64,000 nt of DNA from Moorena sp. SIO3I8 (GTDB taxonomy: Bacteria > Cyanobacteriota > Cyanobacteriia > Cyanobacteriales > Coleofasciculaceae): the NCBI RefSeq assembly GCF_010692325.1, contig NZ_JAAHHW010000005.1:46446-110445 (forward strand), written 5' to 3'. Below, piece after piece: positions 1 through 8,696 of this stretch. The number at the start of each line of letters is the position of its first letter. Position 1 is the stretch's first letter. A model generated the notes under the pieces. It did no database searches. It was given only the letters and a program-made list of their open reading frames with translations, and was not told where the DNA came from. The translations under genes were made by a program, and so were the position numbers.

Positions 1-170
1 TTTAACTCCGCTTCTGGATAACGGGTAGTGTTACGACGCTCTTGACTGTAGTAAAAAGATAACCCAAAAGGTTCGTCATGTACTGAAAAATCCCCTCTTT
101 CTCGCATCATACGCTCAAATGCAGTAGACGTTGATCGTGGCAATGCCCACAGAGCTAATATTTTATCCAT
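1..170 (-). CDS. sulfotransferase-like protein, N-terminal part (runs off the window)
   Basis: Reading from an ATG at 168-170 toward position 1 gives about 56 residues beginning MDKILALWALPRSTSTAFER. The PRSTSTAF stretch directly after a first beta strand is the 5'-phosphosulfate-binding loop typical of PAPS-dependent sulfotransferases and the sulfotransferase-like P-loop family. The C-terminal part, with the 3'-phosphate-binding segment, lies outside the window, so activity and substrate cannot be judged. It lies downstream of the hydroxyisobutyrate-dehydrogenase-like gene on the same strand with a gap of about 95 bp, so the two may be co-transcribed. Family assignment is from the N-terminal motif only. 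Confidence 0.65.
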   Translation of the reverse strand, partial: MDKILALWALPRSTSTAFERMMRERGDFSVHDEPFGLSFYYSQERRNTTRYPEAEL

Positions 171-264
171 TGTCGTTAATTCACGTATTATTATTTTATG
201 CTTTGGATGAAAGCGCCAATAATTGGGTCACATTCATCCTTCTTTATTATCTATATTTTAAAGC

Positions 265-1170
265 TTAATCCTTACTTACTTGATTAATTTGCAAAGATAC
301 TCCTACAATATCTTCTAACAGTTTAACCACAGACATTTCTCCTTTGTCGTGACCATATTTTGCCTGGGCAGACTGAAAAATACTTCTAGCTTGATTTCCC
401 ATCATTAAAGGTATATTGTATTGTTGAGCAAGTTCATCAATAAGCCGCAAATCTTTGACACACAGTTTAAGAGTAAAGGATGGATCATAATGTCCTGCAA
501 AGATAGATGGAATATCATGCTGTGCAACCCAACTGTTGCCAGCACTTGCTTTAATCATTTCCGATAAATTAGTAAGTGGAATACCAGCTTTTTCTCCAAT
601 AACAAGTGCTTCTCCGATTGCACAAGCATTGATAAACCAGAGCATATTAGTAATTAGCTTAGTTATATTTCCCGTTCCTAAACCTCCTGCATAAAAAATT
701 TGTTCTGCCATGGGTTCAAGAATAGGCTTTGCTTGTTCAAATACCTCAAGCTCACCACCAACGAAAAAGATTAATTCTCCTCTTTCTGCCCCATCTACTG
801 CATTGGTTACGGGTGCCTCCAGTACCTTAACCCCCACAGAAATAGCTTCTTCTGCAATTCGTTGGAATGAGGTGGGAGAATTGGTCGTACAATCAATCCA
901 AGTTGAATTGGGACTTAAACTTTTTAATAGTCCTTTCTCACCCAAAAGAACGCTTTCCACTGCTGCAGGATTGGGTAACATTGTAATCACTGCATCTGTT
1001 TGACGAGCAACGACTTCTGGTGATTCTGCCCATTTTGCTCCTTTTTTTATCAGGTTTTCTGCTGATGCCGGACGTAAATCATGGACAACCACAGAAAAAC
1101 CTGCTTCAAGTAAATTTCGTGCCATGGGATTTCCCATGTTACCAACACCTATAAAGCCTATTTTATTCAT
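265..1170 (-). CDS. NAD(P)-dependent oxidoreductase, 3-hydroxyisobutyrate dehydrogenase family
   Basis: The 301-residue protein has the normal length of the beta-hydroxyacid dehydrogenase family. Residues 8-13 (GVGNMG) form the Rossmann dinucleotide-binding turn. Residues 119-133 (APVTNAVDGAERGEL) occupy the substrate-binding segment, usually DAPVSGG, here divergent. Lys171 in GNITKLITNML is the expected catalytic lysine. These enzymes oxidise beta-hydroxyacids or reduce semialdehydes (hydroxyisobutyrate, tartronate semialdehyde, glyoxylate/succinic semialdehyde); the exact substrate cannot be told here. The neighbouring sulfotransferase and methyltransferase genes suggest an accessory metabolic cluster rather than valine degradation, which is an inference. 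Confidence 0.85.
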   Translation of the reverse strand: MNKIGFIGVGNMGNPMARNLLEAGFSVVVHDLRPASAENLIKKGAKWAESPEVVARQTDAVITMLPNPAAVESVLLGEKGLLKSLSPNSTWIDCTTNSPTSFQRIAEEAISVGVKVLEAPVTNAVDGAERGELIFFVGGELEVFEQAKPILEPMAEQIFYAGGLGTGNITKLITNMLWFINACAIGEALVIGEKAGIPLTNLSEMIKASAGNSWVAQHDIPSIFAGHYDPSFTLKLCVKDLRLIDELAQQYNIPLMMGNQARSIFQSAQAKYGHDKGEMSVVKLLEDIVGVSLQINQVSKD

Positions 1171-1310
1171 GTTTTTTTATGTCCAAACAAAAAAAATTTA
1201 TTTTTGATATTCTAATTATAAGCTGATGTGCATTTAAATTGGTTATTACCTGTTTCCTGTGATTATTAATTGAGGTATCCCAATCTAAATGCTGAACAGC
1301 TTAAGCCTGC

Positions 1311-2072
1311 TTAGATGACTTTCTTATAGACATGATATTGCTTACAGGGACTTATATATTGAAACTCAAAACCACATTCATGCAATAATATTTGAGCCAT
1401 TGATTCTGGCAAGAGCTGATATTTACAAGTTTGCTTTGCCAAGAGCATTTTATTTCGATGAAAACTATAGTGTTTATCAAACTTATCATAAGGAAGTGGG
1501 AATATTTTTTGACTATAAGTTATTTCATCGGGTAAACTTTATTCATAATCCTGATGAACACCTTGAACACTAAAAATTAAGCTTCCTTGATTGTTCAAGT
1601 GATTTGCTACATTATGGAAACTATTGATAATATTTTGTATTTTTGGTAAATGGCTACAAAAAATATAGTCTTTTTCATGGTTGTCAATAAAATACCAAAT
1701 TCCTCCATTGGAAAAAGCTGCATCAAACTTTTTGCACAAATCCATGGTTAATACATTTTCATGGCGTAAATCAATGTTTTTTGGCAGGCGTTTTTGTGCT
1801 TGGATTAACATACTTTCAGTGAAATCAATTCCCACAAAATCAATTTCAGGCAATTTTTCAATTAATTTTTCAGCGACTAATCCGGTTCCGACGCCTAATT
1901 CCAGAACAGAATTACATGATTTTAATATGTGAGCTATAGAATCGGTTTGAGCTTCGTAATCATAATAACCTGCTGTCATCAAAAGATCGTAATATTCGCT
2001 AATGCCAGTATATTGATTGACTTGTTCTTTCAACATTTTTTTCCTTAGTTTTTCAGTTTCACTAATCAGCAA
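1311..2072 (-). pseudogene. class I SAM-dependent methyltransferase with an in-frame TAA
   Basis: The open part (1539-2072) encodes 177 residues with the SAM-binding motif I VLELGVGTGLV at residues 56-66, an acidic strand-2 end (VGIDFTES) and a post-motif FSNGGIWYFI. It ends ...VHQDYE at a TAA (complement of 1539-1541). The same frame then continues uninterrupted for 75 more codons (SLPDEITYSQKIF ... KQYHVYKKVI) to a TAA at 1311-1313. With the internal stop the reading is 253 codons, the usual size for this family, so the gene looks like a full-length methyltransferase broken by one nonsense codon rather than a naturally short protein. The missing part would hold the last beta strands of the fold. 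Recoding or a sequencing error cannot be excluded. Confidence 0.75.
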
Positions 2073-2279
2073 TTTACATTCGGGTATATTAACAATTTGT
2101 CAACTTTGGGGATGACTATTCATACACCGCGATTGCTTAACCCAAAACATAAAGTATCTGCTCTACACCCAATTTCAGAGCTTCTTTTCCATAGGTTTTA
2201 CCCCCTTGACTGCGGGCACCACTTGTAGCTGTGTCAACAGTTAACATATCATGGTATAATCAAGTCGCTCGCAAAAACA

Positions 2280-2525
2280 TTCGATTTCCAGATTGGGGAA
2301 ATTCAAAAACTTACCATCGTGCTTGGGTAACAAATCCAAATAGGCAGCAATGTAATCCGGGCCACAATAGTCTTCATTCTCCACATCTTGGTCATAAGCC
2401 CTTGACCATTGATCGTAGTATTGCTTAAGATGGTCAGCCTTTCCAGAGAGCTTGTGGACTTCCTTAGTCGCATCAAAACTATTAACTGTCTTGGCACTTT
2501 TGGGTTCAGTAATGGTTGTCTTCAA
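2280..2525 (-). pseudogene. 5' fragment of a duplicated methyltransferase gene
   Basis: About 82 codons match the N-terminus of the intact methyltransferase at 4197-4886 almost residue for residue (MKTTITEPKSAKTVNSFDA versus MKTTIAEPKSAKAVNSFDA; shared YYDQWSRAYDQDVENEDYCG). Homology stops abruptly after FLNFPNLEIE at about 2280, just before the SAM-binding motif; the reading then enters unrelated sequence and ends at 2241. It cannot bind SAM. The fragment carries the same upstream leader as the intact copy up to the edge of the insertion sequence. Confidence 0.9.
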
Positions 2526-2625
2526 AATAAATACCTCTTGTTGTTGACAACTTTTGACATCTCTGATGTCTAGAGGGCTAGAAAGTAGTTATCAGCCCAA
2601 CTCCTATCAAGAGAAACCTCTAGTG
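2280..2625. repeat. 346-bp direct duplication, copy A (partner at 4641-4986)
   Basis: This stretch aligns with 4641-4986 without any indel (constant offset 2361 bp) and carries scattered substitutions. It contains the methyltransferase 5' end and its leader (TTGTTGACAACTTTTGACAT and following). Copy A ends exactly at the left terminus of the IS701-type element, while copy B continues into unique sequence at 4987. Confidence 0.9.
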
Positions 2626-4116
2626 GGACTTAAACAAAAATCAACCCCAAATGAAGCCTAAACTGGCTTTATAAGCAGCAAACACCTGCCGATTGTGAGT
2701 CACCCATATGTGCTTTGCACACGCTACGCGAACAAAGAAACGAAAAGACATAGCTGTACGAAAAGCCTCCAAGGCTTCTGTAAAAGTATTCATTCGCGTA
2801 GCGTGGCCTTTGGCCAAGGTTTGGAACGCCCATCGCCTTCGTAATCCCCCAGTTAACTTATGCCAAAGAATAAAAGTGTAGGCACAAAATACTAGTATCA
2901 AATGGCGAACTAGACTTATTTTATCCCTGACTTGGTATTCTTTCAACCCTAGCCAACCCTTTGCTTCCCGATAAAATACTTCCACCCAATTTCTTTGAGA
3001 GTAGGTCATTACTCCCCACTGTTTTGTTACTTTATCTGAATCAACATTGGTGCTCAAATAATCAATGTCTGTTGCTTCTTCCCAAGAACTAGCATTCATT
3101 ACGATAGCCATTGTCCTTTCTCCTTCTAGACCAGATATCTGAGCCTTCACTGTTGCCACCCAAACGGTTTTCGATTTATCGTTCGTTGAGTTCAACTTCC
3201 TCAAACTCCTCTTTGGATAGGCTTTTTGCTAATTCGTCTATACGTATTTCTATCTCAATATTTAACTCATTTTTTATAATTAATTTCCGTTCGCGTAGCG
3301 TGCGCCTTTGGCGCATTTTTTGCCACTCCTCCTAAATACTTTAGATTCCTTTCTTCCAGTTTCTTCAGAAGCGATGCAGCGCGGTCTTGGGGGTTTCCCC
3401 CATGAGCGACTGCATCAAGACAAGGTTGTGTTATTGCCATACCCCGCATCAATTAGGACGATTCCCGGACGATATCCTCGGGCTAAACTCCGGTCAATTA
3501 ACTCTATCCCTAAATCGGGCTTCTTCTTAAATTCTTCATCTTTATTTCCATTGGGTAAGGAAGTCGCGTGTTGATACAACTAATGGTCTAATGGTAAGCT
3601 TTTTTTGCCATCGTAAAGATGGGTTGTTACTAAGACTATTCCATTGTCTGTCTTTCCGATTTCTCCGATATATTGCCTTCCCACTCCGAAGCGTCAAGTT
3701 ACCACTTTTTCGCGAGTCCTGAGTCGTCCAAAATCAATGCAAATCCCCGACTGATCCGAGGAAAGAGAACATTTGTTCATCAACTCTAAACGGCGTTCAT
3801 TGATTTGACTCCCTGACCAAGGGGCATCGGTTAAGAAATGGTGTAATCGGTTATAAACTACTCCAATCGCGTTATCAGCCATCTGTGTCAGGTTTTTCCT
3901 CTCACTTTCCCCTAATAATCCCCCAATGAGCGTGTCTAAACCCGGTTTTTTGAGCCTTCGTTTTGAAGCAATCATCGAAACGCTTGCACCATTTTTCTTT
4001 AGCTCGGGGGCATCGCAGAGGGGCTAGTTTCTCTCATGGGGGCAATTTCGACGTGAAACGTTCTTCTATCATACATTATACCCTAATTTTTGTCTTTTTA
4101 TCGTTTAAGTCCCACT
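2622..4116 (-). mobile_element. degraded IS701-type insertion sequence, 1495 bp
   Basis: The element is bounded by a perfect inverted repeat: GTGGGACTTAAAC at 2623-2635 and GTTTAAGTCCCAC at 4103-4115, each flanked by a matching outer A/T. The size of about 1.5 kb and the single transposase fit IS701/IS4-superfamily elements. The flanks (cctct on the left, aaggc on the right) do not form a target duplication, which fits rearrangement after insertion. It separates the two copies of the methyltransferase 5' region, so it probably took part in creating that duplication. Confidence 0.85.
2641..4020 (-). pseudogene. IS701-family transposase, frameshifted and invaded by small palindromic repeats
   Basis: Pieces of one transposase can be read in order: ERKNLTQMADNAIGVVYNRLHH (3694-3975), LKKLEERNLKYLGGVAKN (3267-3452), then KTVWVATVKAQISGLEGERT through NWVEVFYREAKGWLGLKEYQ to the C-terminus (2641-3204). 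The FYREAKGWLGLKEYQ block is the C-terminal Y-R-E-K signature around the last catalytic acid of IS4-superfamily DDE transposases. Several frameshifts and stops separate the pieces. Three short insertions (about 2709-2733, 2792-2816, 3289-3315) are copies of the dispersed palindrome plus ACGCTACGCGAAC repeat, and a fourth insertion encodes AVAHGGNPQDRAA. The element can no longer mobilise itself. Confidence 0.85.
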
Positions 4117-4127
4117 AAGGCGATCAT

Positions 4128-4152
4128 GTTGGGTTTCATTGTTCAACCCAAC
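4128..4152 (-). terminator. possible terminator hairpin downstream of the methyltransferase
   Basis: GTTGGGTT at 4128-4135 and AACCCAAC at 4145-4152 form an 8-bp stem with a 9-nt loop between the methyltransferase stop and the insertion sequence. There is no long U run, so it may be an imperfect terminator or simply a repeat. Confidence 0.4.
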
Positions 4153-4196
4153 CTACCGGCTTCGCCACCTATGCTGCTGCGCTTACCATTCAGCCT

Positions 4197-4886
4197 TTAG
4201 CAAACCCTAAAAGCCCAGTAGTGAGCACCTTCTTCAGCAATGTAAGGGCCGTCAATAATGGAGCTGACAAGCTTGGCCTTGTTTTCAGCTTGGAGTTGAT
4301 CGCAAACCTCTTGAAAATCTGTGCTGTCGTAATAACTTTTACGAGTACTCACAACCACTAATCCCCCCGGCTTAGTAAAGCGAATCATTTCTTCGAGGGC
4401 TGTGGGAGGCACATGACCAAGGGTGAAAACTCCGCAACTAATCGCAGCATCATAGCGATTATCCGGGTAGGTTTCGATGGGTTTAGTCATATCGCATCCC
4501 CCGGTTAAATTGCGATAAGCCTGGGTTTTTTCAGCTTCTTCAACCATGCCATGGGACAAATCAAACCCATCAACATTTTGATAGCCTTTGCGACGTAACG
4601 CCATACCGACAAGGCCTGTCCCACAGCCTGCATCTAAAATTTCGATTTCCGGATTCCGTAAATTCAAAAACTTGCCATCCTGCTTGGGTAACAAATCCAA
4701 ATAGGCAGCAATGTAATCCGGACCACAATAGTCTTCATTCTCAACATCTTGGTCATAGGCCCTTGACCATTGATCGTAGTATTGCTTGATATCTTCAGCC
4801 TTTCCAGAAAGCTTGTGGGCTTCCTTGATCGCATCAAAACTATTAACTGCCTTGGCACTTTTGGGTTCAGCAATGGTTGTCTTCAA
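4197..4886 (-). CDS. class I SAM-dependent methyltransferase
   Basis: The 229-residue protein has motif I ILDAGCGTGLVG at residues 83-93, the strand-2 acidic end (VDGFDLSHGMV), motif II (YDAAISCGVFTLGHVPP) and motif III (FTKPGGLVVVSTR), all in order, so the fold is complete. The family resembles Methyltransf_11/Williams-Beuren-type small-molecule methyltransferases; the substrate is unknown. The first 55 residues (EAHKLSGKAEDIKQYYDQWS) form an N-terminal helical extension before the core. Its 5' region is duplicated at 2280-2625. The leader contains TTGTTGACAACTTTTGACAT about 35 bp upstream of the start, which could be part of the promoter. Confidence 0.85.
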   Translation of the reverse strand: MKTTIAEPKSAKAVNSFDAIKEAHKLSGKAEDIKQYYDQWSRAYDQDVENEDYCGPDYIAAYLDLLPKQDGKFLNLRNPEIEILDAGCGTGLVGMALRRKGYQNVDGFDLSHGMVEEAEKTQAYRNLTGGCDMTKPIETYPDNRYDAAISCGVFTLGHVPPTALEEMIRFTKPGGLVVVSTRKSYYDSTDFQEVCDQLQAENKAKLVSSIIDGPYIAEEGAHYWAFRVC

Positions 4887-4986
4887 AATAAATACCTCTT
4901 GTTGTTGACAACTTTTGACATCTCTGATGTCTAGAGGGCTAGAAAGTAGTTATCAGCCCAACTCCTATCAAGAGAAACCTCTAGTG
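4641..4986. repeat. 346-bp direct duplication, copy B
   Basis: This is the partner of 2280-2625 and the copy still attached to an intact methyltransferase gene. It contains the coding start and about 100 bp of leader; to the right it continues into sequence absent from copy A. Confidence 0.9.
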
Positions 4987-5193
4987 CGGAAGAGTTGGAA
5001 AAATTTTAGTCATCATCGGGTGATAAACCCCATGACAACATTGTTTTCCAAAGTCGAACTCCTTTATTTTGGCTAGGGATGGTTGATCAGGATAATCGGA
5101 ATCATCGTGATCAGAGACCGGACTGGGAGCACAGCTCCACCAGACAACTTCCTTTAAGAGGTCTCTCGTTAAGTCCATATTTATCCCTAGCAT
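4981..5193 (-). CDS. hypothetical protein, 70 residues, possibly a remnant
   Basis: An open frame starts MLGINMDLTRDLLKEVVWWS and ends MTKIFPTLPH about 95 bp upstream of the methyltransferase on the same strand. It has no signal peptide, membrane segment or motif that I recognise. An internal Met at residue 6 is an equally good start. The open frame and orientation are the only support, and it overlaps the end of the duplicated leader, so it could be the degraded end of a former gene. Confidence 0.3.
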   Translation of the reverse strand: MLGINMDLTRDLLKEVVWWSCAPSPVSDHDDSDYPDQPSLAKIKEFDFGKQCCHGVYHPMMTKIFPTLPH

Positions 5194-5807
5194 TTAGACC
5201 TCTTGTAGAATAACATAGTTTGTGCAAGCGACAAAATTTTTGAGCACTTTTGCGATTTCGATCGGGCTGTAATCTAGCTATCACAAGGGATAGTTGTAGT
5301 TTTACAAAATTTTAAGTCGGCCTCGGCGATAGTTTCTCTTCACTATCAACTGGGGGGCAACACCTATAGTATGTATCAATCCCATGAGGTACTTAAGCCG
5401 GTGGGTTTTAGGGAGTAGGGAGTAGTGACAGGTTCTATGACATGAAGGAGTTTCACCCATCACCGACTGCATCAAGACAGGGATAATAAACTTGAATGTA
5501 CTTAATAAGTATAATTAACGCTATAGTATTGATTGACATGAGATTTTATCGGGGTTTACGATTTTATTAAGTACATAGTTTTCAGTTTTCAGGGAGTAGG
5601 AATTACCCCTAACCCCCCTTAAGGGTTAGGCTGTGAGTCAAATATAAAAATAATCAAAAATAGTTGGAGACAGTTGGTAACGATCGCCTCAATGGTCTAT
5701 TTTCTTAGTCTGATTGGGAATCACTGCGCCTCGTAAAAGCTCTACAATCTAACCGTAGCCCCTAACTCGTGGCCTTAGCTCACACACGCTATGCCCGCCT
5801 ATCTGTC
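5194..5807. other. intergenic region with short palindromic repeats
   Basis: No gene was recognised. It holds a 13-bp inverted repeat (ATGTACTTAATAA at 5496-5508, inverse at 5564-5576) bounding an 81-bp segment, which looks like a tiny inverted-repeat element. A CCCCCTTAAGGG-type palindrome lies near 5610. Together with a GGGAGTAGG repeat at about 5412 these are typical dispersed cyanobacterial repeats. The mrp promoter must lie toward the right end. Confidence 0.6.
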
Positions 5808-6872
5808 ATGCTTGATACAAATTCAGTTTTAGACGTATTACGACCAGTACAAGACCCCGAACTCCAGAAGAGTTTGGTGGAATTAAATATGATCCGCAAT
5901 GTCAAGGTTGACAACGGTACAGTCAGTTTTACCTTAGTGTTGACCACCCCAGCCTGTCCCTTGCGGGAATTTATTGTAGAGGATTGCCAGAAGGCAGTAA
6001 AACAGCTATCGGGAGTAGAAGAGGTAGTAGTCAATGTTACCGCTGAAACACCTCAGCAAAAATCCCTGCCTGACCGCACTGGTATTGAGGGGGTAAAAAA
6101 TATTTTAGCCATTTCCAGTGGTAAGGGGGGCGTCGGTAAGAGTACTGTTGCGGTAAATGTGGCAGTTGCTTTGGCTCAGTTGGGGGCTAAAGTCGGTCTC
6201 CTAGACGCTGATATCTATGGTCCCAATGCTCCAGCTATGCTGGGATTAGCTGATGCCAAAGTGATGGTTCAGAAAGGAAAACAGGGGGATGTGATCGAGC
6301 CAGCCTTCAACCACGGTGTCAAGCTAGTGTCCATGGGATTTCTAATTGATCCAGACCAGCCAGTTATTTGGCGCGGACCAATGTTAAATGGGATTATTCG
6401 CCAGTTCCTCTATCAGGTAGAGTGGGGTGAATTGGACTATCTGATTGTGGATATGCCACCAGGAACTGGGGATGCTCAGCTAACCTTAGCCCAAGCAGTA
6501 CCGATGGCAGGAGCCGTAATTGTAACAACACCCCAAAATGTGGCTCTGTTAGACTCCCGCCGAGGGTTGAAAATGTTCGAGCAAATGGGAGTCCCCGTGT
6601 TGGGAATCATAGAAAATATGAGTTACTTTATCCCACCAGACTTGCCCGATCGTCAGTATGACCTGTTTGGCTCTGGAGGAGGTGAAAAAACATCAAAAGA
6701 ACTAGGTATTCCCTTGCTCGGTTGTATTCCCCTAGAAATTTCCCTACGGCAGGGAGGAGATCAAGGATTGCCCATCGCTGTGGGGAATCCAGAGTCAGCC
6801 TCCGCTAAAGCACTGGTAGCGATCGCATCTCAGATTGCTGCCAAAGTTTCCATTGCTGCCCTTTCTAATTAA
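5808..6872 (+). CDS. mrp: Mrp/ApbC-family P-loop NTPase, iron-sulfur cluster carrier
   Basis: The ATG at 5808 (MLDTNSVLDVLRPVQDPELQ) gives 354 residues, the usual size; an upstream GTG at 5769 adds 13 residues without similarity to the family. Residues 1-80 form the MIP18/DUF59-like domain with TTPACPLREFI. The deviant Walker A SSGKGGVGKSTVAVN is near residues 103-117, followed by DADIYGPNAP, DYLIVDMPPGTGD (Walker B region) and ENMSYFIPP. Family members bind and pass on [4Fe-4S] clusters in the cytosol. The CxxC pair that binds the cluster in enterobacterial Mrp is absent here (IPPDLPDRQYDLFG in its place), so the mode of cluster binding, if any, must differ. Confidence 0.92.
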   Translation: MLDTNSVLDVLRPVQDPELQKSLVELNMIRNVKVDNGTVSFTLVLTTPACPLREFIVEDCQKAVKQLSGVEEVVVNVTAETPQQKSLPDRTGIEGVKNILAISSGKGGVGKSTVAVNVAVALAQLGAKVGLLDADIYGPNAPAMLGLADAKVMVQKGKQGDVIEPAFNHGVKLVSMGFLIDPDQPVIWRGPMLNGIIRQFLYQVEWGELDYLIVDMPPGTGDAQLTLAQAVPMAGAVIVTTPQNVALLDSRRGLKMFEQMGVPVLGIIENMSYFIPPDLPDRQYDLFGSGGGEKTSKELGIPLLGCIPLEISLRQGGDQGLPIAVGNPESASAKALVAIASQIAAKVSIAALSN

Positions 6873-7002
6873 CAAAGGCATAACTCAAAAATAGAAAATG
6901 GAAAATCACCATTAACAATTTTCTCAGGGTTAATACCTAATAGCTCATAGCTAATATAGGAACCCTAAATAAATTGTGAGAATTTTTATTCTCTACTCCC
7001 TG

Positions 7003-7052
7003 CTCCCTGCTCCCTGTTCCCTATTCCCTATTCCCTATTCCCTGTTCCCTTT
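7003..7052. repeat. heptameric low-complexity repeat (CCCTGCT/CCCTATT type)
   Basis: Seven-base units of the form CCCT(G/A)(C/T)T follow each other between mrp and rodA. The same repeat type recurs at 11228-11325, 41829-42040, 42836-42913 and 51928-51967. Confidence 0.85.
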
Positions 7053-7076
7053 GCTATAGCTCATACCTCATAACTG

Positions 7077-8354
7077 ATGGTACAAATTAATAAATTTAAT
7101 AAATTTAGAATTAGAAATAGTATTCGTTGGCGGCTGTTTTGGGCCCCCTGGCAGGAATTAGACTGGCAACTGTTATTCCTGACTGTGGGGCTGACCCTCT
7201 TTGGGGCAGTGATGATTCGCTCTGCAGCCATCGACAATCCTGAAAACTACTGGCTCTCCCACTTGCTCATTGGTAGTATTGGATTGTTCTTCGCTCTATT
7301 CATTTCCCGATCTCGCTATCAATCCCTGATCCAATGGCATTGGTTAATTTACGGGATCACTAATCTGTCCTTAATTGCTGTAATGATGATCGGTGCTAGT
7401 GCTAAAGGTGCTCAGCGTTGGGTTACCATTGGAGGGTTTAATGTTCAACCCTCAGAATTTGCCAAGATCGGGTTGATTATTACTCTAGCTGCCATCTTGC
7501 ACAAACGACCAGCTACTACCATTCCAGCAGTAATAGCAGCTTTAGCAGTCACTATATTACCTTGGGCATTAGTGTTTGGGCAGCCTGATCTCGGAACATC
7601 CTTGGTGTTTGGGGCAATTACCTTGAGTATGCTTTACTGGGCAAATGCCAATCCCGCCTGGTTGGTCGTGTTGATTTCCCCTCTGGTGTCAGCCATTGTC
7701 TTCAGTATATCTTCACCTGCATGGTATACCTGGGCTGCTGTGATTACACTGATTGCCTTCCTCAGTCTCCCTTGGCGCTGGTTGGGAGCCTTGGGTACCC
7801 TGGTTGTTAACCTAGTTGTCGGACCTTTAGGAAAAGTCTTCTGGAATCTTTTGAAGGACTATCAAAAAGACCGATTAACGCTCTTTTTAAACCCCGATCT
7901 AGACCCTCTAGGAGGAGGGTATCACCTAATTCAGTCTCGGATTGGTATCGGTGCTGGTCAACTTTGGGGAAGGGGACTCAACCAGGGAACTCAAACTCAA
8001 CTCCACTTTATCCCGGAACAGCATACTGACTTCATTTTCTCAGCCATTGGTGAAGAACTAGGCTTTGTAGGTTGCTTGTGTATTTTATTAGCCTTGTGGT
8101 GGTTGTGCCTACGCTTGGTGCTGATTGCTCAGAATGCTAAAGACAACTTTGGCTCTCTGGTAACAATTGGCGTGCTCTCAATGATTGTGTTTCAAACCGT
8201 GATCAACATTGGGATGACTATTGGCTTAGCTCCCATCACAGGAATTCCTCTACCTTTACTCAGTTACGGTCGTTCAGCCCTACTAACCAACTTTCTTGGC
8301 CTAGGGTTAGCCCAAGCAGTGGCCAATTATCGACAGCGATTGAAGTTTCAATGA
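7077..8354 (+). CDS. rodA: RodA, SEDS-family peptidoglycan glycosyltransferase
   Basis: The 425-residue polytopic membrane protein belongs to the FtsW/RodA/SpoVE family. Seen motifs are KGAQRWVTIGGFNVQPSEFAKI (residues about 118-139), FGQPDLGTSLVF, the large loop with DRLTLFLNPDLDPLGGGYHLIQS, the EQHTDFIFSAIGEELGFVG block and the C-terminal ITGIPLPLLSYGRSALLTN. SEDS proteins polymerise lipid II during cell-wall elongation together with a class B PBP. The closing motif LLSYGRS and the overall length fit RodA better than FtsW. The N-terminus is rich in basic residues before the first membrane helix. Another SEDS protein function is possible but less likely. Confidence 0.9.
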   Translation: MVQINKFNKFRIRNSIRWRLFWAPWQELDWQLLFLTVGLTLFGAVMIRSAAIDNPENYWLSHLLIGSIGLFFALFISRSRYQSLIQWHWLIYGITNLSLIAVMMIGASAKGAQRWVTIGGFNVQPSEFAKIGLIITLAAILHKRPATTIPAVIAALAVTILPWALVFGQPDLGTSLVFGAITLSMLYWANANPAWLVVLISPLVSAIVFSISSPAWYTWAAVITLIAFLSLPWRWLGALGTLVVNLVVGPLGKVFWNLLKDYQKDRLTLFLNPDLDPLGGGYHLIQSRIGIGAGQLWGRGLNQGTQTQLHFIPEQHTDFIFSAIGEELGFVGCLCILLALWWLCLRLVLIAQNAKDNFGSLVTIGVLSMIVFQTVINIGMTIGLAPITGIPLPLLSYGRSALLTNFLGLGLAQAVANYRQRLKFQ

Positions 8355-8436
8355 GTTATGGGTTATAAGATACTGGATGACTAATAAGTCCAATAGCTCC
8401 TATCCTAGTAAAGGAAATCTAAGTTTTTAGGCACTC

Positions 8437-8628
8437 ATGATTTTTCCAGGTTCTATAGTTCGCGTAATTAATGTAGACGATACCTATTATCGCTTTGAGG
8501 GGCTAGTACAGCGGGTTAGTGATGGTAAAGCAGCTGTGCTGTTTGAAGGAGGTAACTGGGATAAATTAGTAACGTTTCAGCTGTCGGAAATCGAAGAGGT
8601 GAAACCAAAAATTGGTAAAAAGGGTTAG
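8437..8628 (+). CDS. ndhS: NdhS, ferredoxin-docking subunit of the NDH-1 complex
   Basis: A 63-residue protein beginning [20 protein letters not shown] with the conserved core [22 protein letters not shown] and FQLSEIE. It has the length and SH3-like beta sequence of cyanobacterial NdhS, the thylakoid NAD(P)H dehydrogenase-like complex subunit that helps bind reduced ferredoxin for cyclic electron flow. It lies 82 bp after rodA and 68 bp before the HAS-barrel gene on the same strand. Confidence 0.85.
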   Translation: MIFPGSIVRVINVDDTYYRFEGLVQRVSDGKAAVLFEGGNWDKLVTFQLSEIEEVKPKIGKKG

Positions 8629-8696
8629 TGGACAGGGATAGATCAAAGAGATCAATAACTAATGACTAATCACTAATCATGACTAATCCCTAAACC

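Noticed and set aside
2090..2240. Minus-strand reading SGARSQGGKTYGKEALKLGV as a gene
   Set aside because: Too short, without a start and next to the broken methyltransferase copy; possibly a gene end but not assignable.
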